DNA of 64,000 bases from Salinimicrobium tongyeongense (GTDB lineage Bacteria > Bacteroidota > Bacteroidia > Flavobacteriales > Flavobacteriaceae): contig NZ_CP069620.1 of assembly GCF_026109735.1 (NCBI RefSeq), positions 558,001-622,000 of the forward strand, written 5' to 3'. This document shows positions 34,326-42,308 of the stretch, piece by piece; positions within the stretch are counted from its first letter, which is position 1; each line of letters begins with the position of its first letter. Both the position numbers and the translations under genes were made by a program. A model generated the notes under the pieces. That model was not told the DNA's origin. It did no database searches and saw only the letters and a program-made list of their open reading frames with translations.

Positions 34326-35158
34326 AGTTCAAGTGAATCTTCCAGAATTCTTTTGTGTCGGGAGTTGGGAATCCCTACTTTATCCAACAAGTTCGGACTT
34401 TCGTGGAGTTCTTTACAGAGAACAATGCCTTCATCCAATAATTTTGTTTTCTCAGCTTTCGTTAAACTTGTTAAGGCTGTTAAGGGGTGCAATCCCGCCT
34501 GGTCAATTCTATCTTTGAGTCCACTCTCCTTTGGATAATCCCAACTGGTCATTAGCAGGCCAACACAATTGCCATAGTTTATGGCATCAGATGTAAAACG
34601 TGTATTGGTATATAAACCTCCTTTGTGGATTTTGTTCTGGTGACCCTTTTTACGTCTCCACTGTTTTTCCACATCTAAAAAACGGGAATGGATGTACAAA
34701 GGAATTTTTACATTGCAAAACCTGCCTTGATCACTATGGTATTTACATTCAATCATATAATGTTTTTCACCTTTTTGCGCTATCACATCCACTTCATGCT
34801 GAACGCAATTGCCTTGTACAATCACACCAACCTTTGTTTCAAATCCTTCGTGTGCCAATAATTTGCCTACCAACTTTTCAAATGGGAAGCCAGAAGGGCC
34901 TAATTCCATCAATGCCTTTTTAAGCTTGTATTTAAAGGCACTTACTCTCGATTTTGCCTTAAGCATTTTAAACGCTGCCTCATAGATCCTTTTAGTGGTC
35001 ATCCCTTCTTCAAGCTGTTCATACACCTTATGAGCTATATCCTTAACAATAACCTCATTTGCTCCCGCCCGCCTAAGGGAATTGATGAGTTTTTCAATTT
35101 GGAAATCCTCATACTCACCCGAAGACTTTTTAACCAGGACTGATCTTTTCATAGTCAC
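34313..35158 (-). CDS. ATP-cone domain fused to Mrr-like restriction endonuclease
   Basis: A 281-residue fusion. Residues 1-90 form an ATP-cone (SVLVKKSSGEYEDFQIEKLINSLRRAGA), the nucleotide-sensing domain best known from ribonucleotide reductase. A linker leads to a PD-(D/E)XK nuclease core (EVDVIAQKGEKHYMIECKYH, with the catalytic D-(E/C)-K arrangement), as in Mrr-type type IV restriction enzymes. A C-terminal helical domain follows. Such fusions would couple DNA cleavage to dATP/ATP levels; this is inference. It overlaps the MBL gene and precedes it in the operon. Confidence 0.8.
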   Translation of the reverse strand: MTMKRSVLVKKSSGEYEDFQIEKLINSLRRAGANEVIVKDIAHKVYEQLEEGMTTKRIYEAAFKMLKAKSRVSAFKYKLKKALMELGPSGFPFEKLVGKLLAHEGFETKVGVIVQGNCVQHEVDVIAQKGEKHYMIECKYHSDQGRFCNVKIPLYIHSRFLDVEKQWRRKKGHQNKIHKGGLYTNTRFTSDAINYGNCVGLLMTSWDYPKESGLKDRIDQAGLHPLTALTSLTKAEKTKLLDEGIVLCKELHESPNLLDKVGIPNSRHKRILEDSLELCKI

Positions 35159-35985
35159 ATTTTAATTGTCATAACGGGCAATTCAGAATGGTTGGTTACC
35201 TTTTCAACGGTGCTACTGGAGAAGAGACTTAAAAATCCCGTGCGCCCGTGCGTACACATGGCAATAAGATCCACATTTTTGTAGATCAAAAAATCATTTA
35301 TTCCTTCCTCTACACCCGATTCGTTATAGACATTCATTGAGTAAGTTGTGAGCCCTGGGAAATTTTCAAGGAAATCTTTTATAGGTTGCAGACTCTTTTC
35401 AATACTATTATAATCTGTTGTAGTATTCACCTTTAATAAATGGATACGTGCATCACATTTTTCAGCAAGTGATTTTACGTGTTGAAATTCTTCTGTCACA
35501 TCTTCTTTAAAATCTGAGACAAACAAAATGTCTTTAAAAGGAAAAGAAACATCCTTATCTTTAACTACGATGACAGGCACCTCGGCTTTTCTCACTATTT
35601 CTTCTACATTGCTTCCCAGTAATTCACGAATTCCTCCTTTTGTGCCACTACTACCGGTAACTATAAAATCATGTTCAAAATGACCGCAGTGGCTTAGGAT
35701 GTTGCTTATTTCACCATTATATTCCAAAAAGGTTCTGCATTTAAGTCCAAGGCCCTCTGCTTTTTTTTCTAATTCTCTCAAATCTGCCTTCGCGCTGCCA
35801 ATCTTTAATTTTGTTTCGGGGTATAGATCTTCCTTCTGTTTGTCCAGTCGAACCCAGTCAACCGGGGTTTTTACGTAATGGAAGAAATGGATTTCCGAAT
35901 TGTAAAATTTAGCCATTTTGAGCCCCAGCTCCTCTGCTTTTTGACAATTTTCAGAAAAATTGGTAGGTACAAGTATATTGTTCAT
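35155..35985 (-). CDS. Tandem universal stress protein
   Basis: A 276-residue protein made of two Usp domains. Each has the ATP-binding pattern G-x2-G-x9-G-S/T: SSGTKGGIRELLGSNVEE in the first half and HGRTGFLSLFSSSTVEKV in the second, so nucleotide binding seems possible in both. Usp tandem proteins are induced by starvation or hypoxia. It overlaps the ATP-cone/Mrr gene start by four bases (ATGA), so the genes are coupled, and is preceded by the PII-like gene. Confidence 0.85.
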   Translation of the reverse strand: MNNILVPTNFSENCQKAEELGLKMAKFYNSEIHFFHYVKTPVDWVRLDKQKEDLYPETKLKIGSAKADLRELEKKAEGLGLKCRTFLEYNGEISNILSHCGHFEHDFIVTGSSGTKGGIRELLGSNVEEIVRKAEVPVIVVKDKDVSFPFKDILFVSDFKEDVTEEFQHVKSLAEKCDARIHLLKVNTTTDYNSIEKSLQPIKDFLENFPGLTTYSMNVYNESGVEEGINDFLIYKNVDLIAMCTHGRTGFLSLFSSSTVEKVTNHSELPVMTIKM

Positions 35986-36001
35986 AATTTAAAATTATTA
36001 G

Positions 36002-36337
36002 TTATTTCACATTATCGTTTTTGGTATTTTTTATCTTAAATATATCCTGGACATCAGAAACATATATGAGACCATCACCACTTTTTCCTGTTTTGCCATT
36101 TTGACGAACGATGTCACAAATAGCCGCCACTTTACTGTCCTCACAGACGATTTCCAGTTTATAGATCTTGCTGTGGAGGAATGGTAGTTTGAGGGAAGGC
36201 CAATCTTCTCCAGGATCTGTGTAATCGCCGGTTCCTTCTCCCTCAAAGACTGTTAAACAGCAATGGCCCTCTCTCCTCAAGGAAGAAATCACCTCCTTAA
36301 TTTTATTTGGCCGTATGAATGCTTTTATTTCTTTCAT
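36002..36337 (-). CDS. PII-like nitrogen regulator protein
   Basis: A 111-residue PII-superfamily protein: KEIKAFIRPNKIKEVISSL at the N terminus and GKTGKSGDGLIYVSDVQDIF at the C terminus are typical. The T-loop (about residues 36-55) is rich in Pro/Asp/Leu and lacks the tyrosine that is uridylylated in GlnB, so this is a PII-like sensor without classical modification. Ligand unknown. It starts the same-strand stress cluster after the frameshifted GAPDH. Confidence 0.8.
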   Translation of the reverse strand: MKEIKAFIRPNKIKEVISSLRREGHCCLTVFEGEGTGDYTDPGEDWPSLKLPFLHSKIYKLEIVCEDSKVAAICDIVRQNGKTGKSGDGLIYVSDVQDIFKIKNTKNDNVK

Positions 36338-36364
36338 AACCTCTTATTTATTGTTATTGATAAA

Positions 36365-37374
36365 TCATATTCCTAACGTGCGGTTGGTTTTAAGTATGGA
36401 TACGTGCCCATCTTCTATGATACCTGTGAGTGCTCTTATCGCATCAATAGTTTCGGGGATTACAATAGCCTGGTTGTCTACCACATAGGCATAGAAGAGT
36501 TCGTCTCCCTGTACTTTCAACATATCCTCCCAAAGTGCAACTTCGTACATGTCCCCCAGGGTCTTCCCATATCCAGGAACATTTCTTTTATAGTATTGTT
36601 TGAAACCAAACCCTGCTCGTACCGAATCATCTTAATTCTTGTCGACGTTTTAAAAGCATTTAAAACTTCATCTTTTGAGGCCTTTTTTGTCAGTCGCACA
36701 TTCCAGTAGTGCATATGGCTCAGGGTTTCAGGTACTTTTACTGCAGCAGTAATAACATCCAGTTCGGGATCTACACTTTGAGCATCGGGACCCTGATGAC
36801 TGGGAATATCTTTTTCAGGAACCATTGTATTCATGATTCCCCCCATATGGCTTTCCCAGGGATCTGTTGCTCTTCGTAAAAGAGTACCGCGGGCACTTTG
36901 TAACAGATTTGCCCTTTTTAGAGCCGTAAGAGTTCTTAAAATGGAGGTGGTGTTGCACGAAACCACCCGCGTAGCATCTATGTTTAGAGCGGTTTGGTAA
37001 TTGTTTTCGGCACTGAAGGAATGGCCCGCAGTTTCATGCTTTTCACCTCCTTGTACAATAAATTTTTTACCTTGACTTTTGTATCGTTCTACGTTTTTTG
37101 CGGCAACTTTTTTAGGGGTGCAATCCACAACCAGGTCCACCTGATCTAAAAGCTCTGTCATTCCGCCTTTAACGGAGAATCCGGCGTTTTTCATTTCCTT
37201 TTCTGCTTCTTGTGTCGCGCTGTAAATATTGTAGTTTTTTCTTACCGCATTTTCTATGCGCCAGTCACTTATGATATCACAAATGCCGGTTAACTCCATA
37301 TCATGTTGTTTGTCAATGGCATCGGCAACTCTTTTGCCGATGACTCCATAACCTACTACTGCTATTTTTTTCAT
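36365..37374 (-). pseudogene. Type II (archaeal-type) glyceraldehyde-3-phosphate dehydrogenase, frameshifted
   Basis: The N-terminal 270 residues (ATG 37374; GYGVIGKRVADAI) match type II GAPDH, with catalytic Cys in VVSCNTTSILRTL and DMGRPWG at the break. The reading frame then shifts: C-terminal MYEVALWEDML...PETIDAIRALTGI continues in another frame down to 36365. A single base lost from a run of Gs (five seen, six needed; 36552-36556 on the plus strand as Cs) explains the shift. It could be a sequencing or assembly error, a dead gene, or slippery phase variation. An intact protein would be about 335 residues, the normal family length. Confidence 0.8.
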
Positions 37375-37539
37375 GACTTCCAATTTTTTAATTTGATCTT
37401 ATTCCTTTGTTTCACATTACTTTCGTGTTTAAAGTAACCTGATTATGCTTTGGATGTACCAGGCGAGTGGCTTATCTCGATTAAAAGTGTATTTCAAGTA
37501 GATCCTTAATTACAAAAGCATTAAATGCAGCAGTATCCT

Positions 37540-37812
37540 TTAACCTTTTACTTGAGCATTATAAAATGCCGCTACACAAGCACCGATTAGCCAGCTTAAG
37601 ATGAAAACCTGGATAATTCCAAAGAACACCTCCAGTACAGGCACATCCATTCTTATTATACTACTTGTGTCCAGTCCGTGTAAAAGACTGTTAAAGAACT
37701 TTACTGTTCCTTCCCGCCCCACTGTGGCCATCACCAGTACACACCCCACATAAAGGAGAGCTCCGGTAAGACCGAGTGCCAAACCAAATTTTTTTATGTT
37801 TAATCGATACAT
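37540..37812 (-). CDS. DUF5676 family membrane protein
   Basis: A 90-residue protein with two TM helices (residues 9-27 and 61-84) joined by a loop rich in Gly and Asp, the DUF5676 pattern. It sits between the GAPDH pseudogene and SHOCT/2TM genes on the same strand. Small membrane proteins of this type often accompany copper-resistance and mobile stress islands in Bacteroidetes. No known function. Confidence 0.7.
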   Translation of the reverse strand: MYRLNIKKFGLALGLTGALLYVGCVLVMATVGREGTVKFFNSLLHGLDTSSIIRMDVPVLEVFFGIIQVFILSWLIGACVAAFYNAQVKG

Positions 37813-37829
37813 ATTTTCAGATTTTAAAA

Positions 37830-38042
37830 TTATTTATCCGATTCTAATAGCTTCTTTTGTTCTTCGAACTGTTCCTTCGAAATTTCGCCACGTGCAAATC
37901 GCTTTCTTAGGATGTCCAGTGGTTCTTCTCTTCTTGTTTTTTTTCCCCATTGTGTTGGTATCATGAAAACCCAGATAAGAAAAACTATCCAGATGAACCA
38001 CCAGATGAGGTGCATTCCAAAAAATCCATCATAATTGTGCAT
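37830..38042 (-). CDS. SHOCT-domain membrane protein
   Basis: A 70-residue protein. One TM helix (about 8-27, WWFIWIVFLIWVFMI) leads to a basic linker and a SHOCT domain: EEPLDILRKRFARGEISKEQFEEQKKLL. SHOCT domains are short oligomerisation helices found at the ends of membrane proteins. The gene is 17 bases from DUF5676, so probably in one transcript with it. Confidence 0.8.
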   Translation of the reverse strand: MHNYDGFFGMHLIWWFIWIVFLIWVFMIPTQWGKKTRREEPLDILRKRFARGEISKEQFEEQKKLLESDK

Positions 38043-38046
38043 GTCT

Positions 38047-38283
38047 TTATTTTTTTTGATGTTGGTTTGTTACTTGATCTTTGCTTTTTTTCTTTAAATT
38101 CTCATCGGTTAACCCGTGAGTATGATCTCCATGCCGCATAGGCATCATTAGATGTATGGCAAACATTATGATGATAAATGTGAAAAGCCAGACATCACCA
38201 CCCAATCCAATTGATGGGGCCAAAAAGATGAGCAAAAGAGGTAAAACACATCCGATGATCATCCATAACCAGTGATTTTTCAT
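38047..38283 (-). CDS. Small two-helix membrane protein with His-rich tail
   Basis: A 78-residue protein with two TM helices (residues 5-24 and 30-49), then a His-containing region (MRHGDHTHGL) and a strongly basic C terminus (KKKSKDQVTNQHQKK). His clusters beside a membrane helix are typical of small metal-handling proteins. It lies four bases before the SHOCT gene, so co-transcription is likely. No family name is certain. Confidence 0.6.
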   Translation of the reverse strand: MKNHWLWMIIGCVLPLLLIFLAPSIGLGGDVWLFTFIIIMFAIHLMMPMRHGDHTHGLTDENLKKKSKDQVTNQHQKK

Positions 38284-38433
38284 TTTAATTTATTTTAATG
38301 ATTAAACAATTACTTCATAGAGTATATTATAAGTTAACAAAAAAGATGTTTTAAAAACATGATATTGCTCAATTCTGCCCAACATTCAATACTCTTTGTT
38401 GACTGTATAGGTTATTTTCTCATCTATTTATCT

Positions 38434-40833
38434 TTAGTTTTGTTGATATTGAATCACTTTAGTTGATTTATTGGAAATTGTAAAAGATTGTTTCTTAAAT
38501 TGAATTTTTATGTCGGATTCAACTTCATCCAGAGGCTCTATTCGACAACTATTGGCCGAAAAGTTTAACTGTAACCATACACCTCTATAATTGATCTTCA
38601 TACTGAGGGAATTTATCTCTTTGGGTAATTGGGGATTTAGCCAAAGCACATCATTTCGGATCTCCAAACCTGTAAAACACCTTTGTACAATATCTATGGT
38701 ACCTGCCATAGCGCCCAGATGTATACCCTCGGGTGTGGTGCCGCCCTGCACATCTTCAAAATCACTAACAAGTGCCTCTCTGAAACAATGCCAAGCACAT
38801 TTACGATCGGATCTGGCCACAACCCAGGAGCGAACTATTCGGCTAAGAGTAGAACCATCTGAGGTTCGGGTAGCATAATAGTTAATATTATCAGGAATGT
38901 TGGATGTATTGAAATCATACCCTAAACCTTTAAATAGCTGTACTAATTGTTCAGAAGAAAAAAGATAAAAGAGCATAAGCACATCTGCCTGCTTTGAAGC
39001 CTTGTAGCGATTAACAGAGTCACCCTCGGCATCTAATATTCGGTCAAGCCGGTGAATATCGCTGTACCTTTTTCGATAGACTTCCCAGTCGAAATCCTCC
39101 AACCGTTCATAGCCTTCAAACTGGGCGATGATCCCTTTTTCAATAAATGGAATAAATAATTTGCTTCCCATTTCTTTCCACTTTTCCAACTCCCTGTCAT
39201 CCAACTGCAGCTCTTGTTTTAAGACTTCCCGACGGGTAATTCCAATTAAATCAAATGCTTTAAGGGTATGGGAAAAAAGCCAGGAAGCCATGACATTGGT
39301 GTAGGCATTGTTATTTATTCCTGGGCTATCATTTCCAGGATAGGCGGTATGAAATTCGTCGGGGCCTACTACTCCTTTTATTTCGTAGCGCTTTTTTAAA
39401 TCGCACCAGCTGGCCAGTTCAGCAAAGAGACGAGCGATTTCAATTAACATCTCAGCACCGTAAAATTTCATGAAGTTTTTATCTGCCGTCACTTCATAAT
39501 ATTGCCAGATATTATAAGCTATAGAGAGATTAACATGACGCTGGAGGTATGTATTGTCTGGAACCCATTGTCCAGATTTCGGGTTTAAATGAACCACCTG
39601 GCTTTCTTCCCGTCCATTGCTTCCGCTTTGCCAGGGGAACATAGCTCCATCATAACCTTCCCTTTTAGCGAGTTTTTTAGCTTCTTCTAAGCGTTTATAT
39701 CGATAGAGGAGCAGGGAACGGGTAAGGTCAGGTAGGCGGTAATTAAGAATTGGGAATATGAATAACTCATCCCAGAAAATATGGCCACGATAAGCCTCTC
39801 CATGCCAACCTCGCGCCGGTAATCCAACATCCCGACCAATGGTAAGTTTAGAAGCCGTTTGAAGCAAATGAAAAATATGTAATCTGAGGAGGAGCTGAGA
39901 GTTTCCCGATGCATTGACGAAAATATCAAACTTGTTCCACAATCTTTTCCAGGCTTCAGAATGTCTTCTTTTTACAACAGAAAAATCTGCCTGACCATTT
40001 ACTTGCTTCAAAGCATCGTTGAGCGGTTCACTTATTGCATCGTCTTTGGAGGTAAAAAGGGACACCGTTTTTTCTATAGAAACTTGTTCTCCCAGAGTCA
40101 CGTGAAAAGTGAATATTTCACCAATTACCTCTTTTCCCCGAAAAAACTTTCGTATTACATCCAGCTTTTGAGTTTTAGAAAAAATAACGCATTTAGCTGC
40201 CTGAGCCATATAGAGGAGGGATTGATTCGTTTGAACCAGAATGTAAATGGCATTTTCTGCTTCTCCTTTTTTAATTATTTTTAGATGCTGATTCTTTAAA
40301 GGTTTATATCGTTTTACGCCCTCATTTTTTGTTGATCCGTCAAGGGTAGAGCGTACTTCTACCATTCCGGACCAGTTTACCGGCACAAAATCCCATTTTA
40401 TGGCGGCAAGGTGAGGATTATCCATACTTACCAGTCTTGTACTGATAATCCTTGTTTCCCGCTGTTGTTCATCGATGAAGTGCATCTCCCTTCTCAGGAT
40501 ACCTGCAGAGATATCAAGTTCCTGAACATAATTCAAGACCTGTAATTTTTCTAACTGAAACCAATTCTTATCTCCTTCCAGCCTGAAGCTAAGGTGCAGC
40601 CAGTTAGGCCAATTAACCAGATCTTCATTTTCAATGGTCTTTCCTGCTATTTGTGATTTAAGCCTGTTGTAACCACCTGCCAGGTAGGTGCCCGGGTAAT
40701 GAGTGCCATCAGCTTCTGATTCTTCTGCTGCTCCCCTGGTGGCGAAATAGCCATTGCCAAGGGTACAAAGGGCTTCCCGGAGTCCCTCTTCTTCTTTTCT
40801 TAAACCGTGATATTCCAGTTTCGAGTTTTGCAT
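38434..40833 (-). CDS. Glycoside hydrolase family 65 disaccharide phosphorylase
   Basis: A GH65 enzyme of about 799 residues from the ATG at 40833 (MQNSKLEYHG); the reading frame could start 42 bases further upstream. GH65 marks are TLGNGYFATRGAAEESEADGTHYPGTYLAGGYNR at the N terminus (maltose/kojibiose phosphorylase type), GHIFWDELFIFP, and GVVGPDEFH carrying the general acid Glu. The family phosphorolyses alpha-disaccharides (maltose, trehalose, kojibiose) into glucose 1-phosphate and glucose. No beta-phosphoglucomutase or transporter gene adjoins it, which is unusual. Substrate undecided. Confidence 0.82.
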   Translation of the reverse strand: MQNSKLEYHGLRKEEEGLREALCTLGNGYFATRGAAEESEADGTHYPGTYLAGGYNRLKSQIAGKTIENEDLVNWPNWLHLSFRLEGDKNWFQLEKLQVLNYVQELDISAGILRREMHFIDEQQRETRIISTRLVSMDNPHLAAIKWDFVPVNWSGMVEVRSTLDGSTKNEGVKRYKPLKNQHLKIIKKGEAENAIYILVQTNQSLLYMAQAAKCVIFSKTQKLDVIRKFFRGKEVIGEIFTFHVTLGEQVSIEKTVSLFTSKDDAISEPLNDALKQVNGQADFSVVKRRHSEAWKRLWNKFDIFVNASGNSQLLLRLHIFHLLQTASKLTIGRDVGLPARGWHGEAYRGHIFWDELFIFPILNYRLPDLTRSLLLYRYKRLEEAKKLAKREGYDGAMFPWQSGSNGREESQVVHLNPKSGQWVPDNTYLQRHVNLSIAYNIWQYYEVTADKNFMKFYGAEMLIEIARLFAELASWCDLKKRYEIKGVVGPDEFHTAYPGNDSPGINNNAYTNVMASWLFSHTLKAFDLIGITRREVLKQELQLDDRELEKWKEMGSKLFIPFIEKGIIAQFEGYERLEDFDWEVYRKRYSDIHRLDRILDAEGDSVNRYKASKQADVLMLFYLFSSEQLVQLFKGLGYDFNTSNIPDNINYYATRTSDGSTLSRIVRSWVVARSDRKCAWHCFREALVSDFEDVQGGTTPEGIHLGAMAGTIDIVQRCFTGLEIRNDVLWLNPQLPKEINSLSMKINYRGVWLQLNFSANSCRIEPLDEVESDIKIQFKKQSFTISNKSTKVIQYQQN

Positions 40834-40917
40834 GGCTACTATTTTTTTGATGATCTTCATGAAAATGTAGGACACATCTTTTTATTTTTTCTTAGCTGTC
40901 AACTTCTATTTTACAAA

Positions 40918-40952
40918 ATGACCATCTGGTTACTACTACCATTTTAGGTCAT
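40918..40952. repeat. Nested intergenic inverted repeat
   Basis: ATGACC (40918-40923) pairs with GGTCAT (40947-40952), and inside it TGGT pairs with ACCA around a TACTACT loop. It lies between the GH65 gene start and the end of the YHS gene, in a region that otherwise has no features. Could be a terminator or processing hairpin. Confidence 0.4.
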
Positions 40953-41021
40953 GTTTATATTCTTTCTAAAGTTGAAATTCCAATTATGTCTTTAAAATAT
41001 TTACTGTGTAACCTTTGTATG

Positions 41022-41396
41022 TTAATGACTTATTCCGACAATCATAGCTGCAGTCATTCCCAGCACCATTACAATCCCGCTTATGGGTGCCCAGCCCATG
41101 TGCATACCGTTTGTAGACCTTCTTTTCTGTTGAGTGTTCTGGAACTTTTCCGGATTTTTTCTGAATACTGTCAGGCATTGTTCGGAATCAAAATAATACG
41201 TGTTTTCCATATAATTGTAGTTTATAGCACTTTGCTCGCTAACGACTATCCCACATACAGGATCCACGTGTTGACCTTGAGCTAAATCTATACGGCTGCT
41301 GCTACAAGAGGTGAAGGTGAGCAGGGCGGTAATCCAAATCAAGAGTATGATTAGAAAATTTCTTTTTCTGAGGGTGCTCGCAAAAATCGATTTCAT
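41022..41396 (-). CDS. YHS-domain lipoprotein with C-terminal TM helix
   Basis: A 124-residue protein. A lipoprotein signal ends TSC (about residue 31), followed by the YHS metal-binding core (HVDPVCGIVVSEQSAINYNY and YYFDSEQCLTVF) with two Cys, and a membrane helix at the C terminus (ISGIVMVLGMTAAMIVGI). YHS domains bind Cu or other soft metals. It closes the copper operon. A shorter overlapping frame in a different register is not a gene. Confidence 0.75.
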   Translation of the reverse strand: MKSIFASTLRKRNFLIILLIWITALLTFTSCSSSRIDLAQGQHVDPVCGIVVSEQSAINYNYMENTYYFDSEQCLTVFRKNPEKFQNTQQKRRSTNGMHMGWAPISGIVMVLGMTAAMIVGISH

Positions 41397-41431
41397 TTTT
41401 TTGATTTTTTTTTAATTTTTTTATTCAACCA

Positions 41432-41599
41432 CTACAAGTACCAGTCTCTCAAAAATGCCATGGACAGAGCTAGAAGAAAGAGTATTACAAAAGCACATAT
41501 TGCCAGAAATTTATCACTCTTTTTGGCCTTGGAACGATGCCGCTCTTTCTTTTTCGTTTTCTTACTTGATTTTCTCCTTTGTTCCCTGTAAGATCTCAT
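41432..41599 (-). CDS. Small basic membrane protein (55 aa)
   Basis: A 55-residue frame that begins MRSYREQRRKSSKKTKKKER, is strongly basic over the first 29 residues, then has one TM helix (FLAICAFVILFLLALSMAFL) and ends DWYL. Its spacing from the neighbouring copper genes and clear positive-inside orientation make it a plausible gene. Too short for family recognition. Confidence 0.45.
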   Translation of the reverse strand: MRSYREQRRKSSKKTKKKERHRSKAKKSDKFLAICAFVILFLLALSMAFLRDWYL

Positions 41600-41653
41600 G
41601 AAAGATTTTTACGGTACTTATGATTCTAGACAGTTTCTAGTTTTAAATATTCC

Positions 41654-41683
41654 ACCGGAATTGAACTATAATAAAACTCCGGT
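41654..41683. repeat. Intergenic hairpin ACCGGA/TCCGGT
   Basis: Perfect inverted repeat ACCGGA (41654-41659) and TCCGGT (41678-41683) with an 18-base AT-rich loop, between the MlpB-like gene and the 55-residue protein gene, next to the paired CCTGC hairpin element. Confidence 0.45.
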
Positions 41684-41698
41684 AATTCACGCATCGTG

Positions 41699-41765
41699 CC
41701 TGCCAATGGGCCGGTAAATAATGTGGGGGAGGGGTACGGTTAATTTACCGGCCCATATATGCAGG
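41699..41765. repeat. Paired-hairpin element copy A (CCTGC...GCAGG)
   Basis: CCTGC (41699-41703) pairs with GCAGG (41761-41765); inside it TGGGCCGGTAAAT (41707-41719) pairs perfectly with ATTTACCGGCCCA (41743-41755), leaving a G-rich loop (GTGGGGGAGGGG). It lies just downstream of the MlpB-like gene stop. Copy B (42237-42302) has the same layout with a compensatory G-C to A-T change, which supports a selected structure. Confidence 0.6.
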
Positions 41766-41779
41766 GCTTAATCTCTTAT

Positions 41780-42226
41780 CTAACTTTTAACTTTTCCTGC
41801 TTCCAAAGCTCTTTTGTACGTAGCTTCCGATTTGTAATAGGCTACTGTGCCATTTTTGTTTAGCAAGACGATAAAAGCTTCAGATTTGTCAACTGCCTCG
41901 CCGGTTATAGGATCAACAGCCATACGGGCGGTTTTTTTTTCGTTAAGGGTTTCAACGCACATATTACAACAGCCATAGTAGATCTTACCATTTACACCTA
42001 TTGGAATTTGAGCTTTGGCCATGTAAGCATCGTTGACCATACATACCAGGTCATTGGGTACCTGATCTCCAATTCTATAATTATGCTCTGCTTTCACAGC
42101 ACTTTCTGCTACTGAATTAACCTCTGTTTGCGTTATTTGCACTTTTTCTTTCTCTCCCGTATTACAACCGGAAAGAAACCCTATACCTATTACCGCAATT
42201 GCGAAAAATTTTATTTTAGCTTTCAT
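41780..42226 (-). CDS. MlpB-like metal-binding lipoprotein (YHS/TRASH-like)
   Basis: A 148-residue lipoprotein from the ATG at 42226 (MKAKIKFF, signal ending SGC). It contains PNDLVCMVNDAYMAKAQIP and YYGCCNMCVETLNEKK, a Cys-rich TRASH/YHS-like arrangement, then an acidic-Ser loop (GEAVDKSEAFIVLL). I recall similar proteins named MlpB in copper-related clusters. A longer reading (from 42262) would translate the hairpin element and is rejected. Likely a periplasmic copper-binding protein of the Cus operon. Confidence 0.7.
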   Translation of the reverse strand: MKAKIKFFAIAVIGIGFLSGCNTGEKEKVQITQTEVNSVAESAVKAEHNYRIGDQVPNDLVCMVNDAYMAKAQIPIGVNGKIYYGCCNMCVETLNEKKTARMAVDPITGEAVDKSEAFIVLLNKNGTVAYYKSEATYKRALEAGKVKS

Positions 42227-42236
42227 ATTTGTTGTG

Positions 42237-42302
42237 CCTGCTTTATGGACCGGATAAGTCATGAGGGGGGAGTAGGGGAAACCACCGGTCCACTTACGCA
42301 GG
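42237..42302. repeat. Paired-hairpin element copy B (CCTGC...GCAGG)
   Basis: CCTGC (42237-42241) and GCAGG (42298-42302) enclose TGGACCGG (42246-42253) pairing with CCGGTCCA (42285-42292), with a G-rich loop. It lies between the DUF3347 gene stop and the MlpB-like start, 30 bases from the ATG. Same architecture as copy A. Confidence 0.6.
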
Positions 42303-42308
42303 TCTTTT

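Noticed and set aside
42227-42262. An earlier start for the MlpB-like lipoprotein
   Set aside because: It would translate part of the intergenic hairpin element and bury the lipoprotein signal 12 residues inside the protein.
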